A DNA stretch of 64,000 nt from Bradyrhizobium sp. 200 (lineage in GTDB: Bacteria > Pseudomonadota > Alphaproteobacteria > Rhizobiales > Xanthobacteraceae): assembly GCF_023100945.1 (NCBI RefSeq), contig NZ_CP064689.1, positions 372,001 to 436,000 on the forward strand. Direction: 5' to 3'. A program made the position numbers and the translations under genes. Every line of letters begins with the position of its first letter. The first letter of the stretch is position 1. The notes beneath the pieces are model-generated. The model was not told the origin of the DNA and ran no database searches. It saw nothing but the letters and a program-made list of their open reading frames with translations. Of the stretch, positions 9,163 through 18,543 are shown piece after piece.

Positions 9163-10770
9163 CTACAACGGCATCTTCCGGTATTCCCGGTTGCTCAGGC
9201 TCGCTTCTTCCAGATCGAGATCGCGCTCGATCCGCCGCCTGGTTTCGTCGGTAATCTTGCCGTCGCGCAGCAGGACGTGGATGAATTTCCGTTCCTCCGT
9301 GATCAATTCCCGTGTCAGGGCGGTCCCCGCCAGTGTGACGTCGTGGGCGGCAGGATCGAGCGAATCGGGAAGCTGGTTGCTGCGGACCTCGTGCCGCGCG
9401 CGCAGCAGCTTGACGACTTCATCGGATAGTTCGCGGTCGTCGGTGATGGCATCCAGCGACTTGAGCGCCGCATCGAGCGCCTCGCGGCGCACCGCGATCT
9501 CGGCTTCATGCTCGGCTCGATGCTCGTTGCGGCCGTCCTTGGTGACGTCGAGCCATCGTGCCACCAGCGGCAGTCCCGAGCCCATTCCGACCAGCGTGAT
9601 GAAGATGACGCCGAAGGCGACGAACAGGATCATGTCGCGGTGAGGAAAGGCCTCGCCGCTCGGCAGCGCGAGCGGCAACGCCAGCGCCGCGGCCAGCGAC
9701 ACCGCGCCACGCACGCCGGTGAAGGAGATCACGAAAACGGTCCGCCAGTTCGGAGCAGGGTCGTGCTTGCGAATGCGCTTGCTGAACAGGCGCGGCAAAT
9801 AGGTTGCCGGATAAACCCAGGCAAAACGCGCGACGACGATAATGATCGCGACCAGCGCCGTGGCCAGCAGGATATCGGCAAGCGGAAATGCTTTCGATTT
9901 CTCGAACAGGAGCCGCATCTGGAATCCCGTCAGCAGGAACAGCAGGCCCTCGACCAGAAAGATGACGAGGTCCCAGAAGAAAATGCCCTGCAGACGCGTC
10001 GCCGACGAGATCAACAGCGGGCCGTTCCAGCTAATGTAAAGGCCACACGCCACGGTCGCGAGGATGCCGGAGCCGCCGAGATGTTCAGGAATCCAGTAGG
10101 CGAGGTAGGGGGTAATCAGCGACAACGTGATCTCGACCTGCGGATCGCGCGCGCGGTGCCGTGCACGTAGCGAGAGCCAGCCTACCGCCACGCCGAACAG
10201 GATTTCGGCGACAACGATAAGTGCGAAGGTGCCGGTCGCCTTGGGCAGCGAGAACATTCCGGTGGTAATTGCTGCTACCGTGAACCGATAGAGGATCAGC
10301 GCGGTGGCGTCGTTGGCGAGCCCTTCGCCCTCGAGCACCACGAGGATGCGGCGGGGCATGCCGAGCCTGCGCGCAATCGCCAGCGGCGCTACCACGTCCG
10401 GCGGCGCAACGATGGCTCCCAGCAGGAAGCCGACCGTCCAGGGCAGCCCGATCAGGTAATGCGTCGCGGCGGCGACCGCGAAGGCGGTGAAGATCACGCA
10501 GCCGACCGCCAGCAAAACGATCGGCCGCAGGTTGGCCTTGAATTCGCGCCAGCTCATGGCAACGCCCGCCGAATAGATCAGCGGCGGCAACACCAGGAGC
10601 AGCACCACTTCAGGCGGCAATTCCACCGCCGGCATGCCCGGCACGAAGGCGAGCGCGATGCCGGCGAGCAGCAGCAGGATGGCCGGCGCGACGTTGATTC
10701 GCCGCGCCAGCAACGAGGTTCCTGCCAGCACGGCGAGCAGGATCAAGAAGATCTGAAACTTGGCTTCCAT
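9163..10770 (-). CDS. CPA1-family Na+/H+ antiporter
   Basis: A 535-aa inner-membrane cation/proton antiporter with 11-12 helices over the first 400 residues. Conserved pieces include INVAPAILLLLAGIALAFVPG, VLLLVLPPLIYSAGVAMSW, and the ion-binding core GAIVAPPDVVAPLAIARRLGMP followed by LEGEGLANDATALILYRF; the Asp in the latter is the expected transport residue. A charged cytoplasmic tail after about residue 410 (KDGRNEHRAEHEAEIAVRREALDAALKSL) is helical and may regulate pH sensing. Length fits the NhaP/YjcE-like TIGR00831 group. It is likely monocistronic, with its stop 2 bp from an inverted repeat. Na+ versus K+ preference is not visible. Confidence 0.93.
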   Translation of the reverse strand: MEAKFQIFLILLAVLAGTSLLARRINVAPAILLLLAGIALAFVPGMPAVELPPEVVLLLVLPPLIYSAGVAMSWREFKANLRPIVLLAVGCVIFTAFAVAAATHYLIGLPWTVGFLLGAIVAPPDVVAPLAIARRLGMPRRILVVLEGEGLANDATALILYRFTVAAITTGMFSLPKATGTFALIVVAEILFGVAVGWLSLRARHRARDPQVEITLSLITPYLAYWIPEHLGGSGILATVACGLYISWNGPLLISSATRLQGIFFWDLVIFLVEGLLFLLTGFQMRLLFEKSKAFPLADILLATALVAIIIVVARFAWVYPATYLPRLFSKRIRKHDPAPNWRTVFVISFTGVRGAVSLAAALALPLALPSGEAFPHRDMILFVAFGVIFITLVGMGSGLPLVARWLDVTKDGRNEHRAEHEAEIAVRREALDAALKSLDAITDDRELSDEVVKLLRARHEVRSNQLPDSLDPAAHDVTLAGTALTRELITEERKFIHVLLRDGKITDETRRRIERDLDLEEASLSNREYRKMPL

Positions 10771-10983
10771 GATCGCCCCCCTTCGCAGGGAAAAACCGCG
10801 AGGTCAATGCAAGGCGCGCGGCGGCCCACGAAGGTGGAGCGATCCGGTTTTCCGGAGTCGGATATTTCGCGCAAGGGCGTGCCGCAGGGACGCCAAGCGC
10901 ATGGCCGGCTGGCGCGAGGGGGCGGAACGTGATTGAGAACTTCTTTCCGGGCTGGACTGATGAGGTCGTTGCCAGCGGGAATA

Positions 10984-11358
10984 CTACTCGCGCAGATCGT
11001 AGCGGTAGGATTTCGAGACGATCTTCCAGCCGTCGCGCAGTTTCATCGCCACCAGATAGTCGGTGAAATAGCGCGGCGGCAACTGGCAGCGCACCTTGAT
11101 GAAGGCGGTCTGATCGTCCGAGCGGTCGATCGTGACGATGAAATCCTCGCGCGGCTTGCCCTCAGCCTTGGCGGAGGGGCGCTTGCGCACGCGGTCGAGC
11201 CAGTCCGGCACAGTGAGTACCTGCAACTCGCCCTTCTCCAGCCAGCGCAAATCGGCGGTAGTGTCGAAGATCGCGCCGAGCTTGTCGGCATCGCCTTCAT
11301 AGAGGCCATCGAAATAGTTCTTCACCACGGCTTCCACGGTCGATCGGTCGTGACTCAC
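10984..11358 (-). CDS. NTF2-like (SnoaL/lumazine-binding-type) protein
   Basis: A 124-aa cone-fold protein: an N-terminal helix (STVEAVVKNYFDGLYEGDADKLGAIFDTTADLRW) followed by strands (EDFIVTIDRSDDQTAFIKVRCQ...YFTDYLVAMKLRDGWKIVSKSYRYDLRE). That helix-sheet pattern with a DGWKIVSK ending is typical of NTF2-like or putative lumazine-binding proteins. They serve as small enzymes or ligand carriers, and no catalytic Asp/His pair is plain enough to name a reaction. GGAGG lies before ATG 11358. It reads toward the antiporter across 213 bp and is divergent from the GFA gene. Confidence 0.75.
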   Translation of the reverse strand: MSHDRSTVEAVVKNYFDGLYEGDADKLGAIFDTTADLRWLEKGELQVLTVPDWLDRVRKRPSAKAEGKPREDFIVTIDRSDDQTAFIKVRCQLPPRYFTDYLVAMKLRDGWKIVSKSYRYDLRE

Positions 11359-11459
11359 GGCAGTTCCTCCCAGCGAAAAGAAATTTGTTCGAACTGAATT
11401 AAGCCACGAACCGCTTCATTGCGCTAGGCTGACTTCATCACGGTTGCGAGGAGTTACAG

Positions 11460-11888
11460 GTGGCGGGTTCAGCAAAATCGAATGCTCGCATTCTTGCCGG
11501 AGAATGCTTTTGCCGCGCGGTCAGCTACGCCGTAGCTGACGAATTCGGCTACGCCTTGAACTGCCATTGCTCGAATTGCCGGCGCACCACCGGTGCGGCG
11601 TTCAAGCCGTTCGCCGGCATCGCGCGCGACAAATTCAGCGTCACCAAGGGCGAGGACGATCTCATGATCTATGGCGACGAGGCTGGCCACGACGCCCATT
11701 GCCGGAAATGCGGCTCGTTGCTCTATTCCGTGGTGCGCGATGGCGCCTTTGTCCACGTCGCCATGGGCACGCTGGTCGACGATCCCTCGATCCGCCCGAC
11801 CGCTCACATCTTTGTCGGCTCCAAGGCATCGTGGTTCGCGATCACGGACGACCTGCCGCAATACCGGGAGCATGTCGTGCCGCGTTGA
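11460..11888 (+). CDS. GFA-family zinc protein (glutathione-dependent formaldehyde-activating-like)
   Basis: A 142-aa protein with the GFA zinc pattern: GECFCRAVSYAV, then CHCSNCRRTTGAAFKPF, then HCRKCGSLLYS. Members fold as a zinc-bound beta domain and include the glutathione/S-hydroxymethyl-glutathione binder Gfa, but most have unknown substrates. GAGGAG 7-12 bp upstream of GTG 11460 sets a GTG start. It is divergent from the NTF2-like gene and probably transcribed alone. Confidence 0.88.
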   Translation: MAGSAKSNARILAGECFCRAVSYAVADEFGYALNCHCSNCRRTTGAAFKPFAGIARDKFSVTKGEDDLMIYGDEAGHDAHCRKCGSLLYSVVRDGAFVHVAMGTLVDDPSIRPTAHIFVGSKASWFAITDDLPQYREHVVPR

Positions 11889-12121
11889 ACGGCTCACGCT
11901 GCTCCGGGAATACATGCTCGTCGCCCGAGGTTTATATCTGGACGGAACCCGGCGGAAAAGGTGATCGGCCGTGGCCGAACCGACGGGGCGCTGGCCCGAC
12001 CAAGGATAAGGCGATGGCGCGATTCACATCAGCGTGGATCGTGACTTAACTCACAAAGTCGGTCTCTGGCTTCTGGTAGGCAGGCCGGTGTAGTAAAAAA
12101 GTGCGAGGCTCCGGAGGAGCC

Positions 12122-13933
12122 ATGATGATGTCTGGATCGCTAAAATTGCTTCGATGGGCCGCTGCGGCGGCCTTGCTGTTCGTGAGCGGGCCGGCCTTTG
12201 CCGAGAAGCGCGTGGCGCTGGTGCTCGGCAATTCCGCCTACCAGAATGTCGCACCGCTGGCCAATCCGGTTAACGACAGCGGCAGGATCGCGGCGACGCT
12301 GAAAGACGCCGGCTTCGACGTCGTCGATTCCCGCCGCGACCTGGCCGCGGCCGAAACCCGTCGCGCGCTGCGCGACTTCGCCGACCGCGCCCGCGATGCC
12401 GACATCGCCGTCGTCTACTATGCCGGCCATGGCATCGAGGTCGACGGCGCCAATTATCTCATTCCGGTCGATGCGCGGCTGGAACGCGACACCGACATCT
12501 ATGACGAAGGCCTCTCGCTCGACCGCATCCTGATCGCGATCGAGCCGGCCAGGAAACTGCGGCTGGTGATTCTCGACGCCTGCCGCGACAATCCGTTCGC
12601 CCGGACCATGAAGCGCACCATCGCTTCGCGCGCGATCGGGCAGGGTCTCGCCAAGGTCGAGCCGACCAGCCCGAACGTCCTGATCGCCTATTCGGCCAAG
12701 GCCGGTTCCACGGCCGCCGACGGCGACGACGGCAAGAACAGCCCGTTCACGACGGCGCTGTCGCATCATCTGACCAAGCCTGGTCTCGACGTGCGCCGCG
12801 CCTTCGGCTTCGTGCGCGATGAGGTGCTCAAGACCACCGGCAACCGCCAGGAACCGTTTGTCTATGGTTCGCTCGGCGGCGAAGACGTGCCGCTGGTGCC
12901 GGCGCCCCGTCCGGCGCCGGCTGCTGCTGCGACGCCCGCGCCCAGCGCGCAGGCCGAAGCCCGCCGCGATTACGAGCTGGCGCTGCAGATCGGCAACCGA
13001 AGCGCGCTCAGCGCCTTCCTCGGGCAATATCCCGATGGTTTCTACGCCAGCCTTGCCAAGCTGCAGCTCGACAAGATCGCCGCCGAGGAGACGCGCGTCG
13101 CGGCGACCGAAAAAGCGCGGTTGGCCGAACAGGAGCGGGCGCGGCTCGCCGCCGAGGGCGCCCGGAAATCGCAGCAGGCCAAGGCCGAGGCCGAAGCCAG
13201 GGCTGCCGAGCAGGCGCGCCTCGCGGCCGAGAAGGCCAAGCAGGTGGCGCAGGAGCAGGCGGCCGCGGCCGAGCAGAAGCGCGTCGCCGCCGAAAGCGCC
13301 GCCGCCGACAAGGCGTCCACGCCGGCGCCCGCTGACAAGGACGTGAACGTTGCTGCCCTCGCCGCGGGGCCGCCGCAGGCCGACGTCACCAAATCGGTGC
13401 AGGCCGAACTGCGCCGCGTCGGCTGCCTGACCGGCAACGCCGATGGCAACTGGAATAACGCCTCGCAGCGGTCGCTGACGCTGTTCAACCGCCACGCCGG
13501 GACCAGGCTCGACACCAAGGTCGCCAGCGTCGATGCGCTCGATACGATCAAGCTGAAGTCGTCACGGGTGTGCCCGCTGGTCTGTGAGCACGGCTTCAAG
13601 GCCGAGGGCGAACGCTGCACCAGGATCACATGTGCGGCGGGATCGTTCCTCAACGACGACAATGAGTGCGAGAAGCGCCGCGCCAACAAGCCGGTGGCCA
13701 AGCGCGATACCGACAATCGCCGGGAGCGTGAGCGCCCGGTACGGGAACGACTGCAACCCCTGCCCGAGGCCGGCATGTCCAGGCCGCGCGTGTCGGCCGG
13801 ATCGGCCGGTGGATCGGGCCAGATCATTTGCAGCGTCAGCGGTTGCCGGCCTGTCAGACGCGGCTGTCGCATCGACTATCAGGGTGGCTCGCCTCGCGAT
13901 GGCAGCGGAGGCAATGTGGAAGTCTGCAACTAA
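12122..13933 (+). CDS. Secreted caspase-like (peptidase C14) protein with coiled coil and Cys-rich tail
   Basis: About 603 aa. A signal peptide (LLRWAAAAALLFVSGPAFA) precedes a caspase p20 domain starting KRVALVLGNSAYQNVAPLANPVNDS. The catalytic dyad is visible: His in VVYYAGHGIEVDG near residue 103 and Cys in LVILDACRDNPF near residue 152. A linker follows, then an Ala/Glu/Lys-rich coiled coil (about 315-400). After that comes a domain with LRRVGCLTGNADGNWNNASQ, resembling a peptidoglycan-binding-like repeat, and a Cys-rich tail. GGAGGAG at 12113 fits the third of three tandem ATGs (12128) best. Family members are periplasmic orthocaspases of unknown substrate. Confidence 0.88.
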   Translation: MMMSGSLKLLRWAAAAALLFVSGPAFAEKRVALVLGNSAYQNVAPLANPVNDSGRIAATLKDAGFDVVDSRRDLAAAETRRALRDFADRARDADIAVVYYAGHGIEVDGANYLIPVDARLERDTDIYDEGLSLDRILIAIEPARKLRLVILDACRDNPFARTMKRTIASRAIGQGLAKVEPTSPNVLIAYSAKAGSTAADGDDGKNSPFTTALSHHLTKPGLDVRRAFGFVRDEVLKTTGNRQEPFVYGSLGGEDVPLVPAPRPAPAAAATPAPSAQAEARRDYELALQIGNRSALSAFLGQYPDGFYASLAKLQLDKIAAEETRVAATEKARLAEQERARLAAEGARKSQQAKAEAEARAAEQARLAAEKAKQVAQEQAAAAEQKRVAAESAAADKASTPAPADKDVNVAALAAGPPQADVTKSVQAELRRVGCLTGNADGNWNNASQRSLTLFNRHAGTRLDTKVASVDALDTIKLKSSRVCPLVCEHGFKAEGERCTRITCAAGSFLNDDNECEKRRANKPVAKRDTDNRRERERPVRERLQPLPEAGMSRPRVSAGSAGGSGQIICSVSGCRPVRRGCRIDYQGGSPRDGSGGNVEVCN

Positions 13934-14017
13934 GGGCAGTCTTCGGGCTGGAGCCCGCAGGGCCAACTCCCCGGGAGAGGCGGTGGCGGCAACATCCAGA
14001 TTGGCCGCTGCCGGCTG

Positions 14018-14698
14018 CTAAATCGCGCTCCCGGCGATATTGACCATCAACGCGATCAGCGCGGTATTGAACACGAACGAGATGATGCCGTGCACGGTCG
14101 CGGTGCGGCGGATGACCCTGTCGGTGATGCCGACGTCGGAAACCTGCGCGGTCATGCCGATCACGAACGAGAAGTAGACGAAGTCCCAATAGTCCGCATC
14201 CTCGTGCGGCTCGCCGCTCGGGAACTGCAGGCCGCCCGCTTTGCTGCCGCGGTAGAAATCATGGGCGTAGTGCAGCGCGAAGGCGGTGTGGACCAGCACC
14301 CACGATAATACGATCGTCACCGTCGCCAGGATCAGTCCGGCCGGATTGCCCTTCAAGGCGCCGAGCTCGAACACGATCGCGCCAAGGCTCGCGAGGGCGC
14401 CGAACGCGGTCAACAGCAGCAGCAGGAAACGCCCATCATCCTGCAACACCGCGCTGCGGCGGATATGGGCGACGTCGCAGCGCAACATCATGATGTAGGC
14501 GAGTACGAGATACAGGGCGGCGAAGACATCCCATCCGACGATGAGACGCGTCGCCAGCCGCCGCGTGTCAGGCAGCAGGAAGAATACGATAGCGCCGACC
14601 GCGATCGCGATGAAGGTGCGCGGCCGCCCGTAGACCACGCGAACCGGCAGCGGCAGGTTGCGGAACCGAACAAGGTGCTCTTCGAATTCCTTGTTCAT
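14018..14698 (-). CDS. DUF1345 membrane protein
   Basis: A 226-aa integral membrane protein with about five helices, starting VVYGRPRTFIAIAVGAIVFFLLPDTRRLATRLIVGWDVFAALYL. The signature region HTAFALHYAHDFY and DYWDFVYFSFVIGMTAQVSDVGI is diagnostic of DUF1345. No function is known for the family. It lies 17 bp from the prenyl synthase gene on the same strand and is probably its downstream operon partner, a pairing that may be only positional. Confidence 0.85.
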   Translation of the reverse strand: MNKEFEEHLVRFRNLPLPVRVVYGRPRTFIAIAVGAIVFFLLPDTRRLATRLIVGWDVFAALYLVLAYIMMLRCDVAHIRRSAVLQDDGRFLLLLLTAFGALASLGAIVFELGALKGNPAGLILATVTIVLSWVLVHTAFALHYAHDFYRGSKAGGLQFPSGEPHEDADYWDFVYFSFVIGMTAQVSDVGITDRVIRRTATVHGIISFVFNTALIALMVNIAGSAI

Positions 14699-14715
14699 CC
14701 GCTGCCTTTACCGGG

Positions 14716-15636
14716 CTAGTTCTTGCGCTCCGCGACGAAGCGTGCGGCTGCCCGCAATACGTCGCCCTTTGTCCCGAAGATTGACAGCGCGGAATCGGCG
14801 CGCGCCAAGAGATCGCGCACGCGCTGCTTGGCGCCGTCGATGCCGAGCTGGGTGACGAAGGTAGTCTTGCCGAGCGCCGCATCCTGGCCGGTCTGCTTGC
14901 CGAGTGCGGCGGCGTCGCCCTCGACGTCGAGCAGGTCGTCGGCGATCTGGAAGGCCTCGCCGAGCGCGCGGCCGTAATCGTCGAGCACCTGGTATTCCTT
15001 CGGCGTGGACTGGCCGAGGATCGCGCCTGAGATGCAGCCATAGCGCAACAGCGCCCCGGTCTTCATCTGCTGCAGCCGCGCCACGTCGACCGGTTCCCGG
15101 TCGCCGAACCGGCCTTCGCCGGCGAGGTCGAGGATCTGGCCGCCGACCATGCCGCCAATGCCGGAGGCGCGCGCCAGCGCACGCGTCAGGAGCAGGCGCA
15201 CCGTGGCGTCCTTGTGGATCTCGTCGCGGGTGACGATGTCGAAGGCCAGCGTCAAGAGCCCGTCGCCGGCAAGGATCGCGGTGGCGTCGTCGGTCTTCTT
15301 GTGCAGCGTGGGCCGGCCGCGGCGCAGGTCGCTGTTGTCCATCGCCGGCAGATCGTCATGGATCAGCGAATAGCAATGGATGCATTCCAGCGCGGCGCCG
15401 ACCAGCAGGGCCGCTTCGCGCGGAACGCCGAACACCGCCGAACTTTCGACCACCAGAAAGGGGCGCAGCCGCTTTCCGCCGCCGAGGCTGGAATAGCGCA
15501 TCGCGTCCATCAGCCGCTTCGGCCGGGTGATCTCGTCGGGCAGCAGCGTATCGGACAACAGCTTCGCCAGCAGGGCTTCGGTGTCCTCCGCGGTCTGGTC
15601 CAGGCGCTTGGCAAAATCGGCGGTGGCGGTGGTCAT
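14716..15636 (-). CDS. ispA: Polyprenyl (farnesyl/geranylgeranyl) diphosphate synthase
   Basis: A 306-aa trans-isoprenyl diphosphate synthase. The first Asp-rich motif is HDDLPAMDNSDLRRGRPTLHK near residue 95, and the second is AFQIADDLLDVEGD near 231. These bind Mg2+ and the diphosphates. GGGKRLRPFLV and GGQILDL are the other family blocks. The C-terminus (LAERKN) is normal. I chose ATG 15636, preceded by GGAG; the frame is open to 15669. The spacing DDxxxxD in the first motif is the bacterial farnesyl type, so farnesyl diphosphate is likely, but chain length needs assay. It uses C5 units from the IspG pathway. Confidence 0.92.
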   Translation of the reverse strand: MTTATADFAKRLDQTAEDTEALLAKLLSDTLLPDEITRPKRLMDAMRYSSLGGGKRLRPFLVVESSAVFGVPREAALLVGAALECIHCYSLIHDDLPAMDNSDLRRGRPTLHKKTDDATAILAGDGLLTLAFDIVTRDEIHKDATVRLLLTRALARASGIGGMVGGQILDLAGEGRFGDREPVDVARLQQMKTGALLRYGCISGAILGQSTPKEYQVLDDYGRALGEAFQIADDLLDVEGDAAALGKQTGQDAALGKTTFVTQLGIDGAKQRVRDLLARADSALSIFGTKGDVLRAAARFVAERKN

Positions 15637-15753
15637 TAAGAATAGCTCCAGATCAATTTGGCCGGACAATCGTTGATGCCAAGGGCTTCGTCAATTCCAT
15701 GACCTCGGTCACAAAAGCGCTGGAAAACGCACGAAATATCATGGAGATGTCAC

Positions 15754-16485
15754 GTGGGTGGGGGCAGTTTATCGATCCTGGGCCGGCTTGGGCTGAACCG
15801 GAAGCATCCAATTTTGCGCATTATCCGAATTTTAGTGCTGATCCTGCTTGCGGTGCTGTTGCTGCCTTATCTGCTGACGCCGCTCTACCGAACGGGCCAT
15901 CCGGTGTCGGCGCTGATGGCCTGGCGCTGGCTCAAGGGCGCGCCGGTGTCCCGGCAATGGGTCGATTTCAACGCGATTTCACCCTATCTGCCGCGCTCGG
16001 TGGTGGGATCCGAGGACGCCAAATTCTGCAGCCATCGCGGGATCGATTGGGACGCGCTGCAGGACGCGATCGACGATGCCGAGGACGGCGAGCCTGCCCG
16101 CGGTGGATCGACCATCACCCAGCAGGTCGCGAAAAACCTGTTCCTGTGGCCGGGCCGCAGCGTGGTCCGCAAGGCGCTGGAACTACCGCTTGCGATGTGG
16201 ATCGATTTCGTATTGCCCAAGCAGCGGATCCTGGAAATCTATCTCAACATCGCCGAACTCGGCCCGTCCGGGCAGTTCGGAGCCGGGGCCGGGTCGATGT
16301 ACGCGTTCGGCCGCTCGGCCGCGACCCTTTCGGCGCGCGAGGCCGCCCTGCTGGCGGCGATCCTGCCCAATCCTGTCAGGCGCAGCGCCCGCAACCCCGG
16401 CCCCGGGGTGCGCCGTCTGGCCGGGACCTATATGGCGCGGGCAGGCGCGGTACAGCGCTGCTGGAGCGAAAATCGTGCTTTTTGA
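15754..16485 (+). CDS. mtgA: Monofunctional peptidoglycan glycosyltransferase (GT51)
   Basis: A 243-aa inner-membrane enzyme that polymerizes lipid II into glycan strands. One N-terminal membrane anchor lies at about 22-45. The GT51 motifs are [18 protein letters not shown] with the catalytic Glu, [34 protein letters not shown], and [13 protein letters not shown] [10 protein letters not shown] near the end. No transpeptidase domain follows, so it is the monofunctional type. It opens with GTG 15754 and has no strong ribosome site. It is divergent from the prenyl synthase, which makes precursors of undecaprenyl carriers; that link is only biochemical. Confidence 0.93.
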   Translation: MGGGSLSILGRLGLNRKHPILRIIRILVLILLAVLLLPYLLTPLYRTGHPVSALMAWRWLKGAPVSRQWVDFNAISPYLPRSVVGSEDAKFCSHRGIDWDALQDAIDDAEDGEPARGGSTITQQVAKNLFLWPGRSVVRKALELPLAMWIDFVLPKQRILEIYLNIAELGPSGQFGAGAGSMYAFGRSAATLSAREAALLAAILPNPVRRSARNPGPGVRRLAGTYMARAGAVQRCWSENRAF

Positions 16486-16638
16486 GCCAATTTTCGGTCC
16501 CTTTAACCGCAAGCCGGCCTAGCTTTACGCCATCCCATCCTCTATAAGCGCGGCCTTATCGGCATCGCAGCCCGTGCGCGCAGCGCTGGGCCGTCCGGTT
16601 CCGGACGATGCCTCCGACAACACCCCTAGAGGACCGTT

Positions 16639-16821
16639 ATGGCCGTTCCCAGAAGAAAAACATCGCCCTCGCGGCGTGGCATGCGCCGCTCGGCGGACGC
16701 GCTGAAGAAGCCGACCTATGCCGAGGACAAGGATTCCGGCGAACTGCGCCGTCCGCACCACCTTGACCTCAAGACCGGCATGTACAAGGGCCGGCAGGTG
16801 CTGAAGAAGAAGGAATCCTGA
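16639..16821 (+). CDS. rpmF: 50S ribosomal protein L32
   Basis: A 60-aa basic protein beginning [20 protein letters not shown] with [20 protein letters not shown] at the end, which is a full-length alphaproteobacterial L32. The Cys zinc pairs found in some bacteria are absent, as is usual in this class. The leader GAGGACCGTT precedes the ATG. In many alphaproteobacteria rpmF precedes plsX/fabH; here it is followed by a proline-rich membrane protein and an inverted repeat instead. Confidence 0.97.
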   Translation: MAVPRRKTSPSRRGMRRSADALKKPTYAEDKDSGELRRPHHLDLKTGMYKGRQVLKKKES

Positions 16822-16955
16822 TCGGATCGGGGATAAGGCGCCGTGTGTTGCGCCGTCTGCCCGAATTTGGCCAACGAGTGGGCCAACGGTTCCACAGGGC
16901 GAAGCGATGCTTTGCCCGGGGGACATTCCGGTTATCCTAGGAAGGCGCGATACCC

Positions 16956-17714
16956 ATGGTCGGTTTTCCGCTGCTTCTGATTCCGCTCGCGATCTACAAC
17001 ATCATCGTCTTCCTGATGCCCAGCGTGTCGTTCACCGATCCGCTGGTGAAGCTGACATTGATGTCGGGGGCGGAATGGACGGTGACGCTGAGCGACGTGC
17101 TGCTCGCACTCGCCATCCTGCTGCTGCTCGCCGAAGTCATCAAGGGCGCGCGTCCCGGCGCGAAATATCTCACCGACCATCTGCTGTCGCTGATCGTGTT
17201 CGGCGCGGCGGCGGCCGAATTCATGCTGTGGCCGAAATTCGGCACGTCGACCTATTTCCTGCTGACGGCGCTGGCGCTGGTGGATTTCCTCTCCGGCCTT
17301 GCATTGCGAACGCGGCGCCGTGCCGTTGCGGTAGCGGCGGCGCCTGCCCCTGCCCCTGCGCCTCCGCCAAAAGCCGCCGAACCTCCGCCAAAAGCCCCCG
17401 AAAAAGTCGAGGCGCCGGCGGCCGAGCCCCAAATCGAGCCCGCACCGCCGGCAGCCGCACCTGCGCCTGCTGCACCATCGGTGCCGCCGGCAGCCACTGT
17501 TGCCGAATCCGTGTTGAAGGATCACCCCGAGCCGAAACCGGTGCAACCCGCCGTCGCGTCCGAGGCGGTCTCGCCGAAAACGCCTTCACCGGAAGTCCAT
17601 TCACCGGACGTCTCGGCGCCGGAAACATCGTCACCGGAGGTCCCGTCACCGGGACTGCAGCCGGGTCCAGGCTTTCCGCCGCCGCCGGACAAGCCGGACA
17701 CGCCTCAGCGCTAA
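16956..17714 (+). CDS. Membrane protein with long Pro/Ala-rich tail, function unknown
   Basis: A 252-aa protein. Four hydrophobic helices occupy the first 115 residues (MVGFPLLLIPLAIYNIIVFLM, VLLALAILLLLAEVI, LLSLIVFGAAAAEFMLW, YFLLTALALVDFLSGLAL). The rest is a low-complexity tail of Pro, Ala, Glu and Ser with repeats of the type SPEVHSPDVSAPE. I do not recognise the membrane part. The tail could extend into the cytoplasm or periplasm as a spacer or interaction arm. It follows rpmF by 134 bp and ends before a long inverted repeat. Confidence 0.7.
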   Translation: MVGFPLLLIPLAIYNIIVFLMPSVSFTDPLVKLTLMSGAEWTVTLSDVLLALAILLLLAEVIKGARPGAKYLTDHLLSLIVFGAAAAEFMLWPKFGTSTYFLLTALALVDFLSGLALRTRRRAVAVAAAPAPAPAPPPKAAEPPPKAPEKVEAPAAEPQIEPAPPAAAPAPAAPSVPPAATVAESVLKDHPEPKPVQPAVASEAVSPKTPSPEVHSPDVSAPETSSPEVPSPGLQPGPGFPPPPDKPDTPQR

Positions 17715-17745
17715 TCCATCGCGCTTTCGGACCCAAGCTCTAAAG

Positions 17746-18030
17746 CATGATGAAATTAGGTTTGATTGCGACCACGAAGAAGGTGCGCACCCTCTCCCGC
17801 TTGCGGGGGAGGCATAGGCGGCCTATGGCCGCCGTTTTTTGGAAGAACGCCGATGCGAAGCATCGGCTATGGGTGGAGGTGTCTCCGCGGGCGACACTGC
17901 CCGAGTAGAGAGAGCCCCCACCCGGCGCTTCGCGCCGACCTAAGAGCGAGCTTCGCTCGTCTCGACCCCCGCAAGCGGGAGAGGTAAGCGCGTCTGCGGC
18001 CAATCAATCTAACCAAAAATCATCATGCTC
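17746..18030. repeat. Nested intergenic inverted repeat (type F)
   Basis: The outer arms are AGCATGATGAAATTAGGTTT at 17746 and its imperfect complement ending ATCATCATGCT near 18030. The inner arms are CCCTCTCCCGCTTGCGGGGG (about 17790-17809) and CCCCCGCAAGCGGGAGAGG (about 17966-17984). The middle includes a palindromic GGCGGCCTATGGCCGCC and short CGAAGC repeats. Nesting suggests one mobile palindrome inserted into another. No ORF is convincing. Confidence 0.7.
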
Positions 18031-18314
18031 TAGATGGTTTGCCGCGTGCGGAAGCCGGTGCCGGACCGCCGGATCTGGCTGGCGCCATAGGCCGTCTGCG
18101 CATCCGCCAACGAAGCCCGCCTCAGGCTGCGGGTTTGCGGCGCCTGGTCGGCGGTCGCGATCAACTGCGTGAGGAAGGTTGGATCGGGCCGCGGCGCCGG
18201 TCTCGGCGACCAGTGCACGGACTGGGTTACCGGCACCAGCTCGGTACCGGCCGGCTCGTCGAGGTTGACGAACTCGCCGTCCAAAATTTCGTCTGGTCGA
18301 TCGATATCCAGCAT
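18030..18314 (-). CDS. Hypothetical protein (94 aa)
   Basis: The frame opens MLDIDRPDEILDGEFVNLDEPAGTELV, then has a Pro-rich PRPAPRPDPTFLTQLIATADQAPQ segment and a basic C-terminus. No membrane segment and no known motif. It is divergent from the EAL gene and its stop falls at the edge of the type F repeat. The acidic-to-basic composition and clean ATG make it plausible as a real small cytoplasmic protein, but I cannot name a family. Confidence 0.5.
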   Translation of the reverse strand: MLDIDRPDEILDGEFVNLDEPAGTELVPVTQSVHWSPRPAPRPDPTFLTQLIATADQAPQTRSLRRASLADAQTAYGASQIRRSGTGFRTRQTI

Positions 18315-18543
18315 CGCACACCGTAACCTAAACTGTCACGTTTTGGGACGTTACGCCCCCACTGCGATCTGACCTCGCAAGGTCTATGCCGTTCCCTCCC
18401 GGTTCGTTCCTCCCGGGGCCGGGAAGTCTGTGAAACGTGGTTTCCGGATTGTTTATGAACTTGGCCTAGTCTCGTGCTCGAAACAGCCACTATCCTCAGG
18501 CGGTGGGAATCACCCGGCGGTGTCCCGAATCGAGGCGGTCCTG

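Noticed and set aside
9508..10170. Plus-strand frame of 220 codons opposite the antiporter
   Set aside because: Gln/Arg/Asp-rich shadow of the antiporter gene.
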